From Desulforhopalus singaporensis (GTDB lineage: Bacteria; Desulfobacterota; Desulfobulbia; Desulfobulbales; Desulfocapsaceae): DNA of 64,000 bases. A program made the position numbers and the translations under genes. Below the pieces are notes generated by a model. The model did no database searches. It was not told where the DNA came from and saw only the letters and a list, made by a program, of their open reading frames with translations. The DNA is taken from NCBI RefSeq assembly GCF_900104445.1, contig NZ_FNJI01000018.1:1-64000 (forward strand), given 5' to 3'. This document shows, piece by piece, positions 18,850 to 27,179 of the stretch (positions are counted from its first letter, which is position 1; every line of letters begins with the position of its first letter).

Positions 18850-18865
18850 AGCAATATATATACCA
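18850..18865 (-). promoter_or_regulatory. Candidate sigma-54 promoter of the hydrogenase-related operon
   Basis: The minus strand reads TGGTATATATATTGCT: TGG and TTGCT are perfect and GG and GC are ten bases apart, but the CACG part of the -24 box is not matched. The predicted start near 18839 gives a leader of about 70 bases to the ATG at 18768. The gene for a sigma-54 response regulator ends 310 bp upstream. Confidence 0.5.
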
Positions 18866-18950
18866 GCTCTCTTGCATATCAGATAAGATCTCGATATCAC
18901 GAAACTATCAAGCAGCACACGGGAAGATATCGTTGTCTATACCGCCAAAT

Positions 18951-19011
18951 TTCGCGCTATGGGCAGTGATGCCGGGGCAAATTGCCCCGGCATCACTGCC
19001 CATAGCGCGAA
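18951..19011. repeat. Perfect 61-bp palindrome (30-bp arms, 1-base centre)
   Basis: The arm 18951-18980 (beginning TTCGCGCTATGGGCAG) is repeated exactly in reverse complement at 18982-19011, with one A between. There is no U-run on either side, so it is not a standard terminator. It lies between the response regulator gene and the hydrogenase-related operon, about 90-150 bp behind the candidate -24/-12 site. Confidence 0.85.
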
Positions 19012-19083
19012 AAGACAAGACACGTCACGGATGAAACAACAGGACGGGGGAAAACATCAAACGGATAGCCAGGCAGCGGGTTC

Positions 19084-19128
19084 TTGAGTGAGGCATTATG
19101 CCCCGACAGGGCATAATGCCTCACTCAA
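19084..19128. repeat. Perfect inverted repeat (20-bp arms, 5-base loop)
   Basis: Arms 19084-19103 and 19109-19128 (TTGAGTGAGGCATTATGCCC and its complement) flank CGACA. It lies 47 bp past the stop of the response regulator gene. It may stop or protect that transcript's 3' end, but no T-run follows on the minus strand. Confidence 0.75.
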
Positions 19129-19174
19129 AAGGAAAATCGCAGTTTGCGGATCATGACCAGCAACAATGGACGCA

Positions 19175-20542
19175 TCAGGAAGCGTCGCTCTCCTCATAGC
19201 GCTGCAGCTTCCGGTAAAGGGTTTTCCGGTCCACCCCCATGATCCGTGCGGCCAGGGTTCTGTTGCCCCCGGTGGTTTTGAGCACATACATGATATAACG
19301 CCGCTCCATCTCCTCCAGGGAAATAAGCTCGGCGGGGTCCTGCGCCGACAGGAGGAAATGATCGTTGCGATAAAAGCGTATCTTTTCGGGCAGGTCTTCG
19401 GGGACTACCGTATCAAAATGGGTCAAGGCGACGGCATGCTCCATGGCGTTGCGCAGTTCCCGGACATTACCGGGCCAGTTATACCCCAGGAGCTTTTCCG
19501 CAGCCGCGTCGGAAATGCCGATGATCGCCTTGTTCTGCCGCTCCGACAACTGCTCCATGAAATTTCTAGCAAGCAGGAGGATATCCGCCCCCCTGGCGCG
19601 AAGAGGAGGCATCTCTATCTGTATCACATGGAGCCGGTAGTAGAGATCTTCCCGGAAAAGACCGTCTTCAACAGCCGACTCCAGATCCCGGTTGGTGGCG
19701 GCGATTATCCGCACGTCAAACGGGTGTTCCACCGTTCCGCCAACCGGCCGGACGCAGCGCTCCTCCAGCGCCCGCAAAAGCTTCGGCTGAAGGTCCAGGG
19801 GTATTTCCCCCACCTCGTCAAGGAACAGGGTTCCGCCGTCGGCCTCAAGGAACAGTCCCGTAGTGTCGCTTCTTGCGTCCGTAAAAGCACCTTTTTTGTG
19901 GCCGAACAGCTCACTCTCCAGCAGCTGTGCCGGCATGGCGGCGCAGTTGATGGTGGTCAGCGGACGATCGCTGCGGCGGCTGTGGTTGTGCACCGCCCTG
20001 GCAACAAGCTCCTTGCCCGATCCGCTCTCCCCCGTAATCAAAAGAGACGCCTCCGAATCGGCGATACGGTCCAGCTGGGAGAACAGCTTCTCCATTACCG
20101 GACTGTTGCCGAGCAGGTTGTCAAAGCGTCGCGGCTGCCTGGCGACATCGCTGAGATGCTTGACGGTCTGCTGAAGTTTTCGATAACGGGCGGCCCTTTC
20201 AAGGGACAGCGACAAAAGATCCATGTCAAGCGGCTTGATCACGAAATCATAGGTTCCCGCGCGAATAGCTGCTATGGCGGTCTCCATGGAACCGAAAGCG
20301 GTCATCACGACCACCGGGATATCGGGGAGATTGTTGACAATCTCATTGCAGATATCCAGGCCGTTCATATCCGGCAGATTTATATCGACAAGCACCACAT
20401 CGGTGTTTCGCAGATCGACGGCGTCGAGTCCTTCCCTTCCGGAGGTATAGGTAGACACTGAAAAATCCCGCCGGGTGAGACCGACTTTGAGCATATTGCA
20501 CATTTCCTGGTCATCTTCGATGACAACAATATTTCCTTTCAT
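19175..20542 (-). CDS. Sigma-54-dependent response regulator (NtrC family)
   Basis: A 455-residue protein: receiver domain 1-120 with phosphoacceptor Asp53 in VLVDINLPDMNG, AAA+ domain with Walker A TGESGSGKE, and a C-terminal Fis helix-turn-helix (AARIMGVDRKTLYRKLQ). The sigma-54 contact loop reads GAFTDA where GAFTGA is usual. It is 6 bp downstream of its kinase gene. The operon starting at 18768 with a candidate -24/-12 site is the nearest target. Confidence 0.95.
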   Translation of the reverse strand: MKGNIVVIEDDQEMCNMLKVGLTRRDFSVSTYTSGREGLDAVDLRNTDVVLVDINLPDMNGLDICNEIVNNLPDIPVVVMTAFGSMETAIAAIRAGTYDFVIKPLDMDLLSLSLERAARYRKLQQTVKHLSDVARQPRRFDNLLGNSPVMEKLFSQLDRIADSEASLLITGESGSGKELVARAVHNHSRRSDRPLTTINCAAMPAQLLESELFGHKKGAFTDARSDTTGLFLEADGGTLFLDEVGEIPLDLQPKLLRALEERCVRPVGGTVEHPFDVRIIAATNRDLESAVEDGLFREDLYYRLHVIQIEMPPLRARGADILLLARNFMEQLSERQNKAIIGISDAAAEKLLGYNWPGNVRELRNAMEHAVALTHFDTVVPEDLPEKIRFYRNDHFLLSAQDPAELISLEEMERRYIMYVLKTTGGNRTLAARIMGVDRKTLYRKLQRYEESDAS

Positions 20543-20548
20543 GCTTTT

Positions 20549-22009
20549 TCAGTCCTTCATCGGGAGATAAACCGAAAAACAGGCGCCGTTCTGCACATTG
20601 CTTTCCACGTCTATCCAGCCGCCATGTTCTTCTACTATGCCGTGGGCAATCGAGAGCCCCAGCCCCGTACCGGTACCTATGGTCTTGGTGGTGAAAAAAG
20701 GGGTGAAGATATGCTCCAGGTCATCCTTGCGGATACCTCCACCCTCATCCACTATCCGTATCTTCATCATTTTCGCAGAACCTGACTGCGCATTCTGTTT
20801 TCCTGGGCCCTGCACGTTGGAGAGGTTGACGTACACCTTGCCCCCCTCCGGCATTGCCTGTACGCTGTTCATGAGCAGATTGACCAGCACCTGCTGGATC
20901 TGGGAGCCGTCTACCCGCAGCTGCACCTCGGCGCTTTCTTCTTTTACAAGCGAAAAGCAGACCCGCTGCTTACTCGCCATTGGATGCAAAAAATCAAAAA
21001 CCTGGCGTATGAGAAAAGCTATATTTTCAGTTGCTATATCCTGCTTGGGCCTCCTGGTGAAATCGAGCAGCTGCCTGACGATGGCGGTCATCCTCTCCGC
21101 CTGGTTCCTGATGATTTCGGCGCACTGTTTTATTTCCCCCGGTTCCAGTTCCTCATTTATGATCATCTTCGCCCTGCCGTCCACAACGTTCAGGGGGGTT
21201 CCCATTTCATGGGCAATATTTGCGGCAATAAGGCCGAAGGTCGATAGCCGCTCGGTATGACGAAGCTGCTCGATGGTCTTGAGGCGGGCATCGTATTCCA
21301 GGCTCAATTTTTCCCTTGCGGCAAGCAGGTGCGACCTCATGTTGTTCATCGTCCTGGCAAGCTCGCCCAGCTCGTCCTCGCCCACCGCCATCGGCTCGGC
21401 ATCCAGGTCCCCGCTCCCTATGCGTTCCGCCTCCCTGGTAAGCTGCTGCAGCGGAATACGGATGTTGCGGTTCATGAAAAAATAGAGGATAGTGCCGCTG
21501 AAAAGCGCCAAAAAGAAAAACACACTCACCCCTCTCCTGGTCATGCGGCTGGAGAAATTTTCAAGGGCGGCAACAGGCTGGATCAGCTCCAGCACCCCCT
21601 GCCGCACTGCTCCGGTATCGACCGGGTAATACGTGCAGAGGACATCGCCCCGGCTCGCCAGCCTCCTGTTGAGGGAAACCGGCTCTCCTTCGTTTACCTT
21701 TTGCAGCCGTTTTTTATCTTCGGCACCAACCGTTGAAGAAGCAAGCAACACATCCATCCACACCCAGCCGATATCCATCACCCCCGGAGTACCAGCCTCC
21801 TCAAGCAGAGCCAGAGCCTCTTTTTCGCCGCGTTCTTTCCAGACACGGGAAATCATGCCGGCTATGCTTCTCCCGTCCTGTACGGCGCTGGCAATCATAT
21901 CGGTCTTGAACTGTCCAACCTCTGCCCGGAAGCTGAGATATTCGTCAACGGCTATTAACAACAGAACTCCGAGCAGCAGATAGCAAAACAGCCGATAAAA
22001 AAGTTTCAT
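20549..22009 (-). CDS. Membrane sensor histidine kinase
   Basis: A 486-residue kinase. An N-terminal membrane segment (LFYRLFCYLLLGVLLLIAVD), a periplasmic region to about residue 165, a second membrane segment (VSVFFFLALFSGTILYFF), HAMP, then HisKA with the H box IAHEMGTPLNVVDG and HATPase_c with the G boxes DEGGGI and GTGTGLGL. It makes an operon with the response regulator gene that follows. The signal is unknown. Confidence 0.93.
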   Translation of the reverse strand: MKLFYRLFCYLLLGVLLLIAVDEYLSFRAEVGQFKTDMIASAVQDGRSIAGMISRVWKERGEKEALALLEEAGTPGVMDIGWVWMDVLLASSTVGAEDKKRLQKVNEGEPVSLNRRLASRGDVLCTYYPVDTGAVRQGVLELIQPVAALENFSSRMTRRGVSVFFFLALFSGTILYFFMNRNIRIPLQQLTREAERIGSGDLDAEPMAVGEDELGELARTMNNMRSHLLAAREKLSLEYDARLKTIEQLRHTERLSTFGLIAANIAHEMGTPLNVVDGRAKMIINEELEPGEIKQCAEIIRNQAERMTAIVRQLLDFTRRPKQDIATENIAFLIRQVFDFLHPMASKQRVCFSLVKEESAEVQLRVDGSQIQQVLVNLLMNSVQAMPEGGKVYVNLSNVQGPGKQNAQSGSAKMMKIRIVDEGGGIRKDDLEHIFTPFFTTKTIGTGTGLGLSIAHGIVEEHGGWIDVESNVQNGACFSVYLPMKD

Positions 22010-22066
22010 ATGTTTCCCATGGGTACAGCTTTTTTATGGAGGGGAGAGACTCTCGCCGTCAATGGG

Positions 22067-22810
22067 CTAACGGGTCTCTGAAAGTTCCGCGGAAATGACC
22101 CGGGCGGTGACCACCAGCTGACTGGCTATATCTTCTATTGCCTCGTTATCGACCTGAAGACCAGACATGGTGATGGCGGCCGCCACCTTGCCGCGATTGA
22201 AGATCGGCGCCGAAACGCAGGTCAGAAACTTATGAAACTCCCTGTCGTCCACCGCATAGCCCTGCTCCTGGACTTTTTTTATTTCCCTCTTGTAGGTCCC
22301 GGCGTCCATGATGGTGTTGTCGGTAAAAGCGGTAAACCGTAAGGAAGCCATAGCCTTGGTCTGTCTCGCCGCCGGCATGTTGGCAATAAGCACCTTACCC
22401 GACGCCGAAGCATGGACGTAGCTTGTCCCGCCCGATGCGCCCGGCGCGATTATCGACCCTGGCGGGGAATGTTCAAAAACGTAATTCAGGCTGCCGTTTT
22501 CGTAGAGGACGAGGGAACCGACCATTTGCAGCTTTTCCGCCAGTGCAACGATGTGCGGCGAGGCAACCTCGTCGATTTCCTGCTCGGCGGCGTATGCCCG
22601 GCCGACCTCGCCGGCCATGTAACCGATAAAAAAGCGCTTGCCCTTTTCCCGCAGAAAATCAACCTGCCGCAGGGTCTGGACAATATCAAAGGTGCTCGTT
22701 TTGGGCAGCTTTAACGCTGTGCCGATTTCCGTAACCGTCATTCCATCAGGTGCTGTGGCGAGCAACCTCAGGATTTCAGTCGCCCGCAATGTCGTTCTAT
22801 TTACTTTCAT
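22067..22810 (-). CDS. IclR-family transcriptional regulator
   Basis: A 247-residue regulator: winged helix-turn-helix at about 5-65 (RATEILRLLATAPDG, then IGTALKLPKTSTFDIVQTL) and an IclR effector domain to the end. It is divergent from the amino acid dehydrogenase gene. The 394-bp region between them carries two CGCA/TGCG palindromes, the likely operators. The effector is probably an amino acid or oxoacid of the adjacent pathway (inference). Confidence 0.92.
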   Translation of the reverse strand: MKVNRTTLRATEILRLLATAPDGMTVTEIGTALKLPKTSTFDIVQTLRQVDFLREKGKRFFIGYMAGEVGRAYAAEQEIDEVASPHIVALAEKLQMVGSLVLYENGSLNYVFEHSPPGSIIAPGASGGTSYVHASASGKVLIANMPAARQTKAMASLRFTAFTDNTIMDAGTYKREIKKVQEQGYAVDDREFHKFLTCVSAPIFNRGKVAAAITMSGLQVDNEAIEDIASQLVVTARVISAELSETR

Positions 22811-22916
22811 TTATCTCAGTACGCCCTCCGATTTATGTGCCCGTGTATCGCCAAAACAGATTTCCCCGACAACCCCCCAGACATTATCCATTAACGTTTC
22901 TGCTTTCAACAATGTT

Positions 22917-22990
22917 TTCGCAAATGCGAACAATTTACCAGATCCCGCCCCTCTGACCAGTGTTGTTTTACACCAAAATCGCATTTGCGA
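22917..22990. promoter_or_regulatory. Candidate IclR-family operators
   Basis: Two related palindromes, TTCGCAAATGCGAA (22917-22930) and TCGCATTTGCGA (22979-22990), share the core CGCA-N2-TGCG, centred about 61 bp apart. A weaker copy, TCGTATATGCAA, follows at 22999-23010. They lie in the gap between the IclR gene and the rightward operon, immediately behind the predicted -35 at 23020. Confidence 0.6.
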
Positions 22991-23019
22991 CAAAAATATC
23001 GTATATGCAAACAAATTTA

Positions 23020-23047
23020 TTGACACGGAGGTGTGCTTTGGTAAAGT
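23020..23047 (+). promoter_or_regulatory. Predicted sigma-70 promoter of the amino acid oxidation operon
   Basis: TTGACA at 23020-23025 and TAAAGT at 23042-23047, spaced 16 bases. It would give a leader of about 150 bases before the ATG at 23205. The operator-like palindromes lie just upstream. Confidence 0.45.
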
Positions 23048-23055
23048 GGCTTCAC

Positions 23056-23083
23056 TTAACCGAAGATTTGCATGTTCGGTTAA
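23056..23083 (+). promoter_or_regulatory. Leader hairpin or operator upstream of the dehydrogenase gene
   Basis: A perfect inverted repeat, TTAACCGAA and TTCGGTTAA, with a ten-base spacer, falls just after the predicted start of transcription. It could be an RNA hairpin in the leader or a further operator. No T-run follows. Confidence 0.4.
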
Positions 23084-23204
23084 AGGGTGTTTATGAACAG
23101 TTCATGACAGTCTTGAAGATCCGGTTGTACAAGAGGTGTAACAGGGAGATGATGAGATCCATAACGCTTCGTCGCCTGGCGAAGCAACAAGCGAGGTAAA
23201 TTTA

Positions 23205-24365
23205 ATGTCAGAGAACAAGCCGTATATTCTGGTTGAGTGGAATGACACTGAGACCGATGCCAAGGGATGGCTTTGCGCCTACAATTTTGTAAACAATTAT
23301 TGCGGCGGCGGCACCCGCATGCATCCAACCGTCACCGCCGAGGAGGTTGTTCGCCTGGCAACCGCCATGGGATACAAATACAATGCCTGTGAATCGAAGA
23401 CGACTGGCGGCTGCAAAGGAGGCATCGCCTACGACTACAGAGCTCCGGACGCAAAAGATGTGTTGCGGCGCTACCTGATAGCCATGTCCCCCTATATCAG
23501 GTGCGGGGTCTCCATCGGCGGCGACCTTGGCGTCGACTACGGTGATGTACTTGACATTCTTGATGACATAGGAATCGGTCTTCCCCAGACCGAGGCCATG
23601 CGCAACGACCCCGAACAGCAAAAACGGATCAAGGACCACGACGATGTCTGCAAGATGACCTACGATGGTTTTACCATGTACGACATGATCACGGGATACG
23701 GCTCTGCGGCGGCCCTGGACGAAGCGTGGAAATTCAAGGGAAACGGCAACGGTGCCCGGGTGGTATTGCAGGGATTCGGATGTGCGGGGGCAAGTCTTGC
23801 CTACTGCCTCGATAAGTGGGGATACAAGATTGTCGGTATTTCCGACGCCAACTGTCTGATCTCCTGCGAGGAAGGCCTGGATGTGAAAAAGCTGGTCGCA
23901 ACGCGCAAGCCAAAGGGCGAAATGGACCCCCAGGCGTTTGACCCTTCCTATGCAGTCCGCTCCAACACTGAGTGGCTTGATGTCGATTGCGACATCCTGG
24001 TCCCGGCTGCCCTGGAAGACGTTATCAACGCAGGAAACGTTGACAAGGTCAAGGCCTCTCTCATCGTTGAGGCCGCAAACATTCCGGTCACCCCGCAAGC
24101 GGATGCGATACTTGCTGAAAAAGGCGTCGACGTGTGCGTCGATTTCATCACCAACATGGGAGGCATCAGGATTTACGAAGTGGTACTGTTCGGTCTGGTC
24201 GAACCCGAACCCAACGCTATTGCCGAAGACACGATGAATATCATCCGGCGGCAGACCCGGCGAGTGTTTGAGGAGGCCGCCAGATCAGGCAAGACCACTC
24301 GTCAGGTGGCCCGAGAGCTCTTTGCGCCGGCAAAATCCGGACATCCGGACATGCCTACTATTTGA
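23205..24365 (+). CDS. Glu/Leu/Phe/Val dehydrogenase-family amino acid dehydrogenase
   Basis: A 386-residue NAD(P)-dependent amino acid dehydrogenase. The dimerisation domain contains GGGTRMHPTVTAEEV and the catalytic-lysine segment TTGGCKGGIAYDYRAP; the Rossmann domain has VLQGFGCAGASLA near residue 190 and IVEAANIPVTPQAD. It oxidatively deaminates an amino acid to a 2-oxoacid. The substrate (glutamate or a branched-chain or aromatic amino acid) is not settled; the VOR/KOR genes that follow favour one whose oxoacid is decarboxylated. GAGGT lies ahead of the ATG. First gene of the operon. Confidence 0.9.
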   Translation: MSENKPYILVEWNDTETDAKGWLCAYNFVNNYCGGGTRMHPTVTAEEVVRLATAMGYKYNACESKTTGGCKGGIAYDYRAPDAKDVLRRYLIAMSPYIRCGVSIGGDLGVDYGDVLDILDDIGIGLPQTEAMRNDPEQQKRIKDHDDVCKMTYDGFTMYDMITGYGSAAALDEAWKFKGNGNGARVVLQGFGCAGASLAYCLDKWGYKIVGISDANCLISCEEGLDVKKLVATRKPKGEMDPQAFDPSYAVRSNTEWLDVDCDILVPAALEDVINAGNVDKVKASLIVEAANIPVTPQADAILAEKGVDVCVDFITNMGGIRIYEVVLFGLVEPEPNAIAEDTMNIIRRQTRRVFEEAARSGKTTRQVARELFAPAKSGHPDMPTI

Positions 24366-24373
24366 AGAAAACG

Positions 24374-24415
24374 ACCCGGTTACAGCAACCTGACTGAAAC
24401 CGGGTTATTTGTTTA
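24374..24415 (+). terminator. Hairpin terminator or attenuator after the dehydrogenase gene
   Basis: ACCCGGTT (24374-24381) pairs with AACCGGGT (24398-24405), with an internal CAG/CTG pairing, followed by TTATTTGTTT. It may lower expression of the downstream genes relative to the dehydrogenase. Confidence 0.6.
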
Positions 24416-24456
24416 TTGACCCCACTATCCTGCAGATCATTTTTCGAGGAGACAAT

Positions 24457-25704
24457 ATGAACGCTACCCTACGCAAGTATATTTCAATCCTGGCTCTGTC
24501 GTTGGCCGGTGGATCCATCTACACCCTTCCATACATCAAGTACGTTTTTTACGATACCCAGCTGGAAGTCATGAATATAACCAATATGCAATCCGGATTT
24601 CTGCTCAGCATGTACGCTCTGGGCTGCATACTCTCCTACATCCCCGGGGGAATAATCACCGACAAGATCTCCCCCCGCAAGGCCATCAGCTATTCTTTGT
24701 TCGGAACCGCCGCTCTTGGTGCCCTTTACGCCATCACCCTCTCCTACACCCTGGCGCTCGTCATCTGGTTCCTGTTCGCCCTGACCACCGCCTTCGTCTT
24801 CTGGACCTCGCTGCTCAAGGCGATCGGCATGGCCGGTGACAGCACCGAACAGGCCCGGCTCTACGGACTCTACTACGCAGGCAACGGCATCGCCGCAGCC
24901 ATAGTGAACAGTCTCGCCCTTGAAGCCTTCACTTTTGGCTCGGACCCGCGCCAGAGCCTGTTCTACGCGGTCATGGTGATGTCGGTCTCCATTCTCGTGT
25001 CGGGGATACTGGTATTTTTTATCCTGAGCGATGAAAAAACTGAAAGCGCTGTCGAAGACAAGTTTGATTTTTCCGCGGTAAAACATCTCTTTAAGAACCC
25101 AATGCTGTGGATCTTCTCCTTTATCGTATTCGGCGGTTACGCCATCTACTCCAGCACCAGTTACTTCACCCCCTACCTCACAAGCGTGGTAGGTTTGTCG
25201 GTGGAGGAATCTGGGGTTTACTCCATTATAAGAAGCTATCTGTTCTATCTGCTCGCCCCCTTTGGCGGTTATCTTGCTGATAAAGTGTTCCGGTCAACCT
25301 CCAAACTTTTCATCGTCCTGTTTGCAACCCTCGCGCTCACCATCGGCGGGGTACTGTTTCTGCCGCCGACGATGAGTACCACCGCCATCAGCCTGTACAC
25401 CCTGCTGCCCGGCGCATTCGGACTCATGCTTTACGGACTGGTCTTCTCCGTCGTTCGTGAGGCCGGTATCCCGATCACGGTTGCCGGAACCGCTATCGGC
25501 ATCGCCTCGATCATCGGCTACACCCCCGATTTCTTCTTCTCGGCGATGTTCGGCAGCTGGCTCGACAGTCACGGCGACGGCGGATATGCCATGATATTCA
25601 CCTTCCTCGCGGCGGTCGCGGCAATGGGCTGCGTGATGTCGATTATCGTCTGCAGGTGGGGAAACAAAGCGGAGGAGAACCTTCCTCTCGCCCAGGAAGC
25701 ATAA
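24457..25704 (+). CDS. MFS transporter
   Basis: A 415-residue transporter with 12 predicted membrane segments. The family loop between helices 2 and 3 is GGIITDKISPRKA. The ATG at 24457 is preferred over one at 24409 because GAGGAGA precedes it and the earlier frame overlaps the terminator stem. By position it may import the amino acid used by the operon or export the acid product (inference). Confidence 0.88.
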   Translation: MNATLRKYISILALSLAGGSIYTLPYIKYVFYDTQLEVMNITNMQSGFLLSMYALGCILSYIPGGIITDKISPRKAISYSLFGTAALGALYAITLSYTLALVIWFLFALTTAFVFWTSLLKAIGMAGDSTEQARLYGLYYAGNGIAAAIVNSLALEAFTFGSDPRQSLFYAVMVMSVSILVSGILVFFILSDEKTESAVEDKFDFSAVKHLFKNPMLWIFSFIVFGGYAIYSSTSYFTPYLTSVVGLSVEESGVYSIIRSYLFYLLAPFGGYLADKVFRSTSKLFIVLFATLALTIGGVLFLPPTMSTTAISLYTLLPGAFGLMLYGLVFSVVREAGIPITVAGTAIGIASIIGYTPDFFFSAMFGSWLDSHGDGGYAMIFTFLAAVAAMGCVMSIIVCRWGNKAEENLPLAQEA

Positions 25705-25779
25705 AACATAAAAGAACTATTGATACAACTGTCTGCCGGACAGACAAAGCACAAAAGTCTTTGGCCGTTTGCGCCAATA

Positions 25780-25819
25780 CCACAGGCCGCTGCAAAATAT
25801 CTGGTGCGGTTGCCTGTGG
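25780..25819 (+). other. Hairpin between the MFS gene and korD
   Basis: CCACAGGC (25780-25787) pairs with GCCTGTGG (25812-25819), with an inner CGC/GCG. It lies in the 178-bp gap before korD and may be an RNA processing or stability element. No T-run follows. Confidence 0.35.
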
Positions 25820-25882
25820 TTGTGGCGTCACACACAGCTGCATGACAGAACAACAGTACAGAATTAAAAAGGAAGTCTGAAA

Positions 25883-26110
25883 ATGACTAAAGCTAGCAAA
25901 AAACGACTACACATGGTTCAGCACCATGAAAGGTGCAAGGGGTGCGGTTTCTGCATTCTCGAATGCCCCAAAGAGGCATTGTCCGTTTCCGACGATGTGA
26001 ACAGGAAAGGATATCCCCTTGTCAAGCTCGATGAGGAAAAATGCATCGTCTGTGCAATCTGCCACACGGTTTGTCCCGATTATGTTTTTGAACGCAGGGA
26101 GGTCGCTTGA
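25883..26110 (+). CDS. korD: 2-oxoacid:ferredoxin oxidoreductase, delta (ferredoxin) subunit
   Basis: A 75-residue 2x[4Fe-4S] ferredoxin subunit with both full motifs: CKGCGFCILECP and CIVCAICHTVCP. It carries electrons from the TPP-bearing beta subunit to external ferredoxin. The next gene starts two bases after its stop, and the order D-A-B-C is usual for KOR/VOR clusters. Confidence 0.93.
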   Translation: MTKASKKRLHMVQHHERCKGCGFCILECPKEALSVSDDVNRKGYPLVKLDEEKCIVCAICHTVCPDYVFERREVA

Positions 26111-26111
26111 A

Positions 26112-27179
26112 ATGTCATATCGTTTAATGAAGGGAAACGACGCACTGGCCGAAGCAGCGGTTCGTGCCGGCTGCCGCTTTTTCGGGGGGTATCCCATCAC
26201 CCCGCAGAGTGAAATTCTCGAATACCTCTCCTCCCGTCTGCCGGAGGTGGGCGGAACTTTTCTCCAGGCGGAATCCGAACTGTCCGGGATTAACATGGTA
26301 TACGGCGCCGCCGCAGCGGGATTCAGGGCCATGACAAGCTCATCGGGTCCTGGGTTCAGCCTGCTCCAGGAAGGGATTTCCTACATCGCTTCAGCCGAAC
26401 TGCCGGCCGTTATCGTCGATGTTCAACGCTACGGCTCGGGCCTTGGCGACATATTCCAGGCGCAAAGCGACTACCACCAGGCCACTCGCGGAGGAGGACA
26501 CGGCGACTACCGCATGCTCGTTTTCGCGCCGTCTTCGGTGCAGGAAAGTGTTGATCTCATGGGGTTGGCCTTTGACAAGGCCGAACAATACCGCAACCCA
26601 TGCCTGATCCTCTCCGACGCGTCCATCGCCCAGATGATGGAGCCGGTAAAACTGCCGGAGATGCAGGAAGTCGATCCGGACAAACCCTGGGCCGCCAAGG
26701 GAAAGAACGGCGGCGACTTCAAGCGAATCACCTCCACAATGTACTATATCGAGGATTTCGACGGCTACATCAAGGCCAAGTTTGACTCGATGGCAGCCGC
26801 CGAACAGCGCTGGGAGAATGTCGAGGTCGAAGACGCTGACATAGTGCTCGTTGCATACGGCATCAGCTCGCGAATCTGCAAGGAGGCGGTCGCCATCGCC
26901 CGCAGCCGGGGAATTCGCCTAGGGCTGCTCCGTCCCATCACCCTGTGGCCTTTTCCGACCAACGCTTTCAAGGAGGTGAACAGCGAGGTGAAGGCTTACC
27001 TCACCGTGGAGCTCAGCGCCCTGCCCAAACTCGAAGACGACGTTAAAATCGCCTGTGAAATGAAGACTCCGGTTAAACATTTTCTTGGCGGCGCCAACAT
27101 TCCGGAATCATCCGCCATCGTGGAAGAAGCGGTATCAATCCTTAACAGCAGAGAGGAAGTTTCATGGCTCAAAAATTAA
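26112..27179 (+). CDS. korA: 2-oxoacid:ferredoxin oxidoreductase, alpha subunit (KorA/VorB type)
   Basis: A 355-residue alpha subunit. Signs are LMKGNDALAEAAVRAGCRFF, GYPITPQSEI, TSSSGPGFSLLQEGISYI and ATRGGGHGDYRMLVFAPSS. These resemble 3-methyl-2-oxobutanoate (VorB) and 2-oxoglutarate (KorA) enzymes; sequence alone does not separate them here. The ATG at 26112 has GGAGG ahead; an upstream in-frame ATG lies within korD. The protein overlaps korB by 16 bases. Confidence 0.92.
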   Translation: MSYRLMKGNDALAEAAVRAGCRFFGGYPITPQSEILEYLSSRLPEVGGTFLQAESELSGINMVYGAAAAGFRAMTSSSGPGFSLLQEGISYIASAELPAVIVDVQRYGSGLGDIFQAQSDYHQATRGGGHGDYRMLVFAPSSVQESVDLMGLAFDKAEQYRNPCLILSDASIAQMMEPVKLPEMQEVDPDKPWAAKGKNGGDFKRITSTMYYIEDFDGYIKAKFDSMAAAEQRWENVEVEDADIVLVAYGISSRICKEAVAIARSRGIRLGLLRPITLWPFPTNAFKEVNSEVKAYLTVELSALPKLEDDVKIACEMKTPVKHFLGGANIPESSAIVEEAVSILNSREEVSWLKN

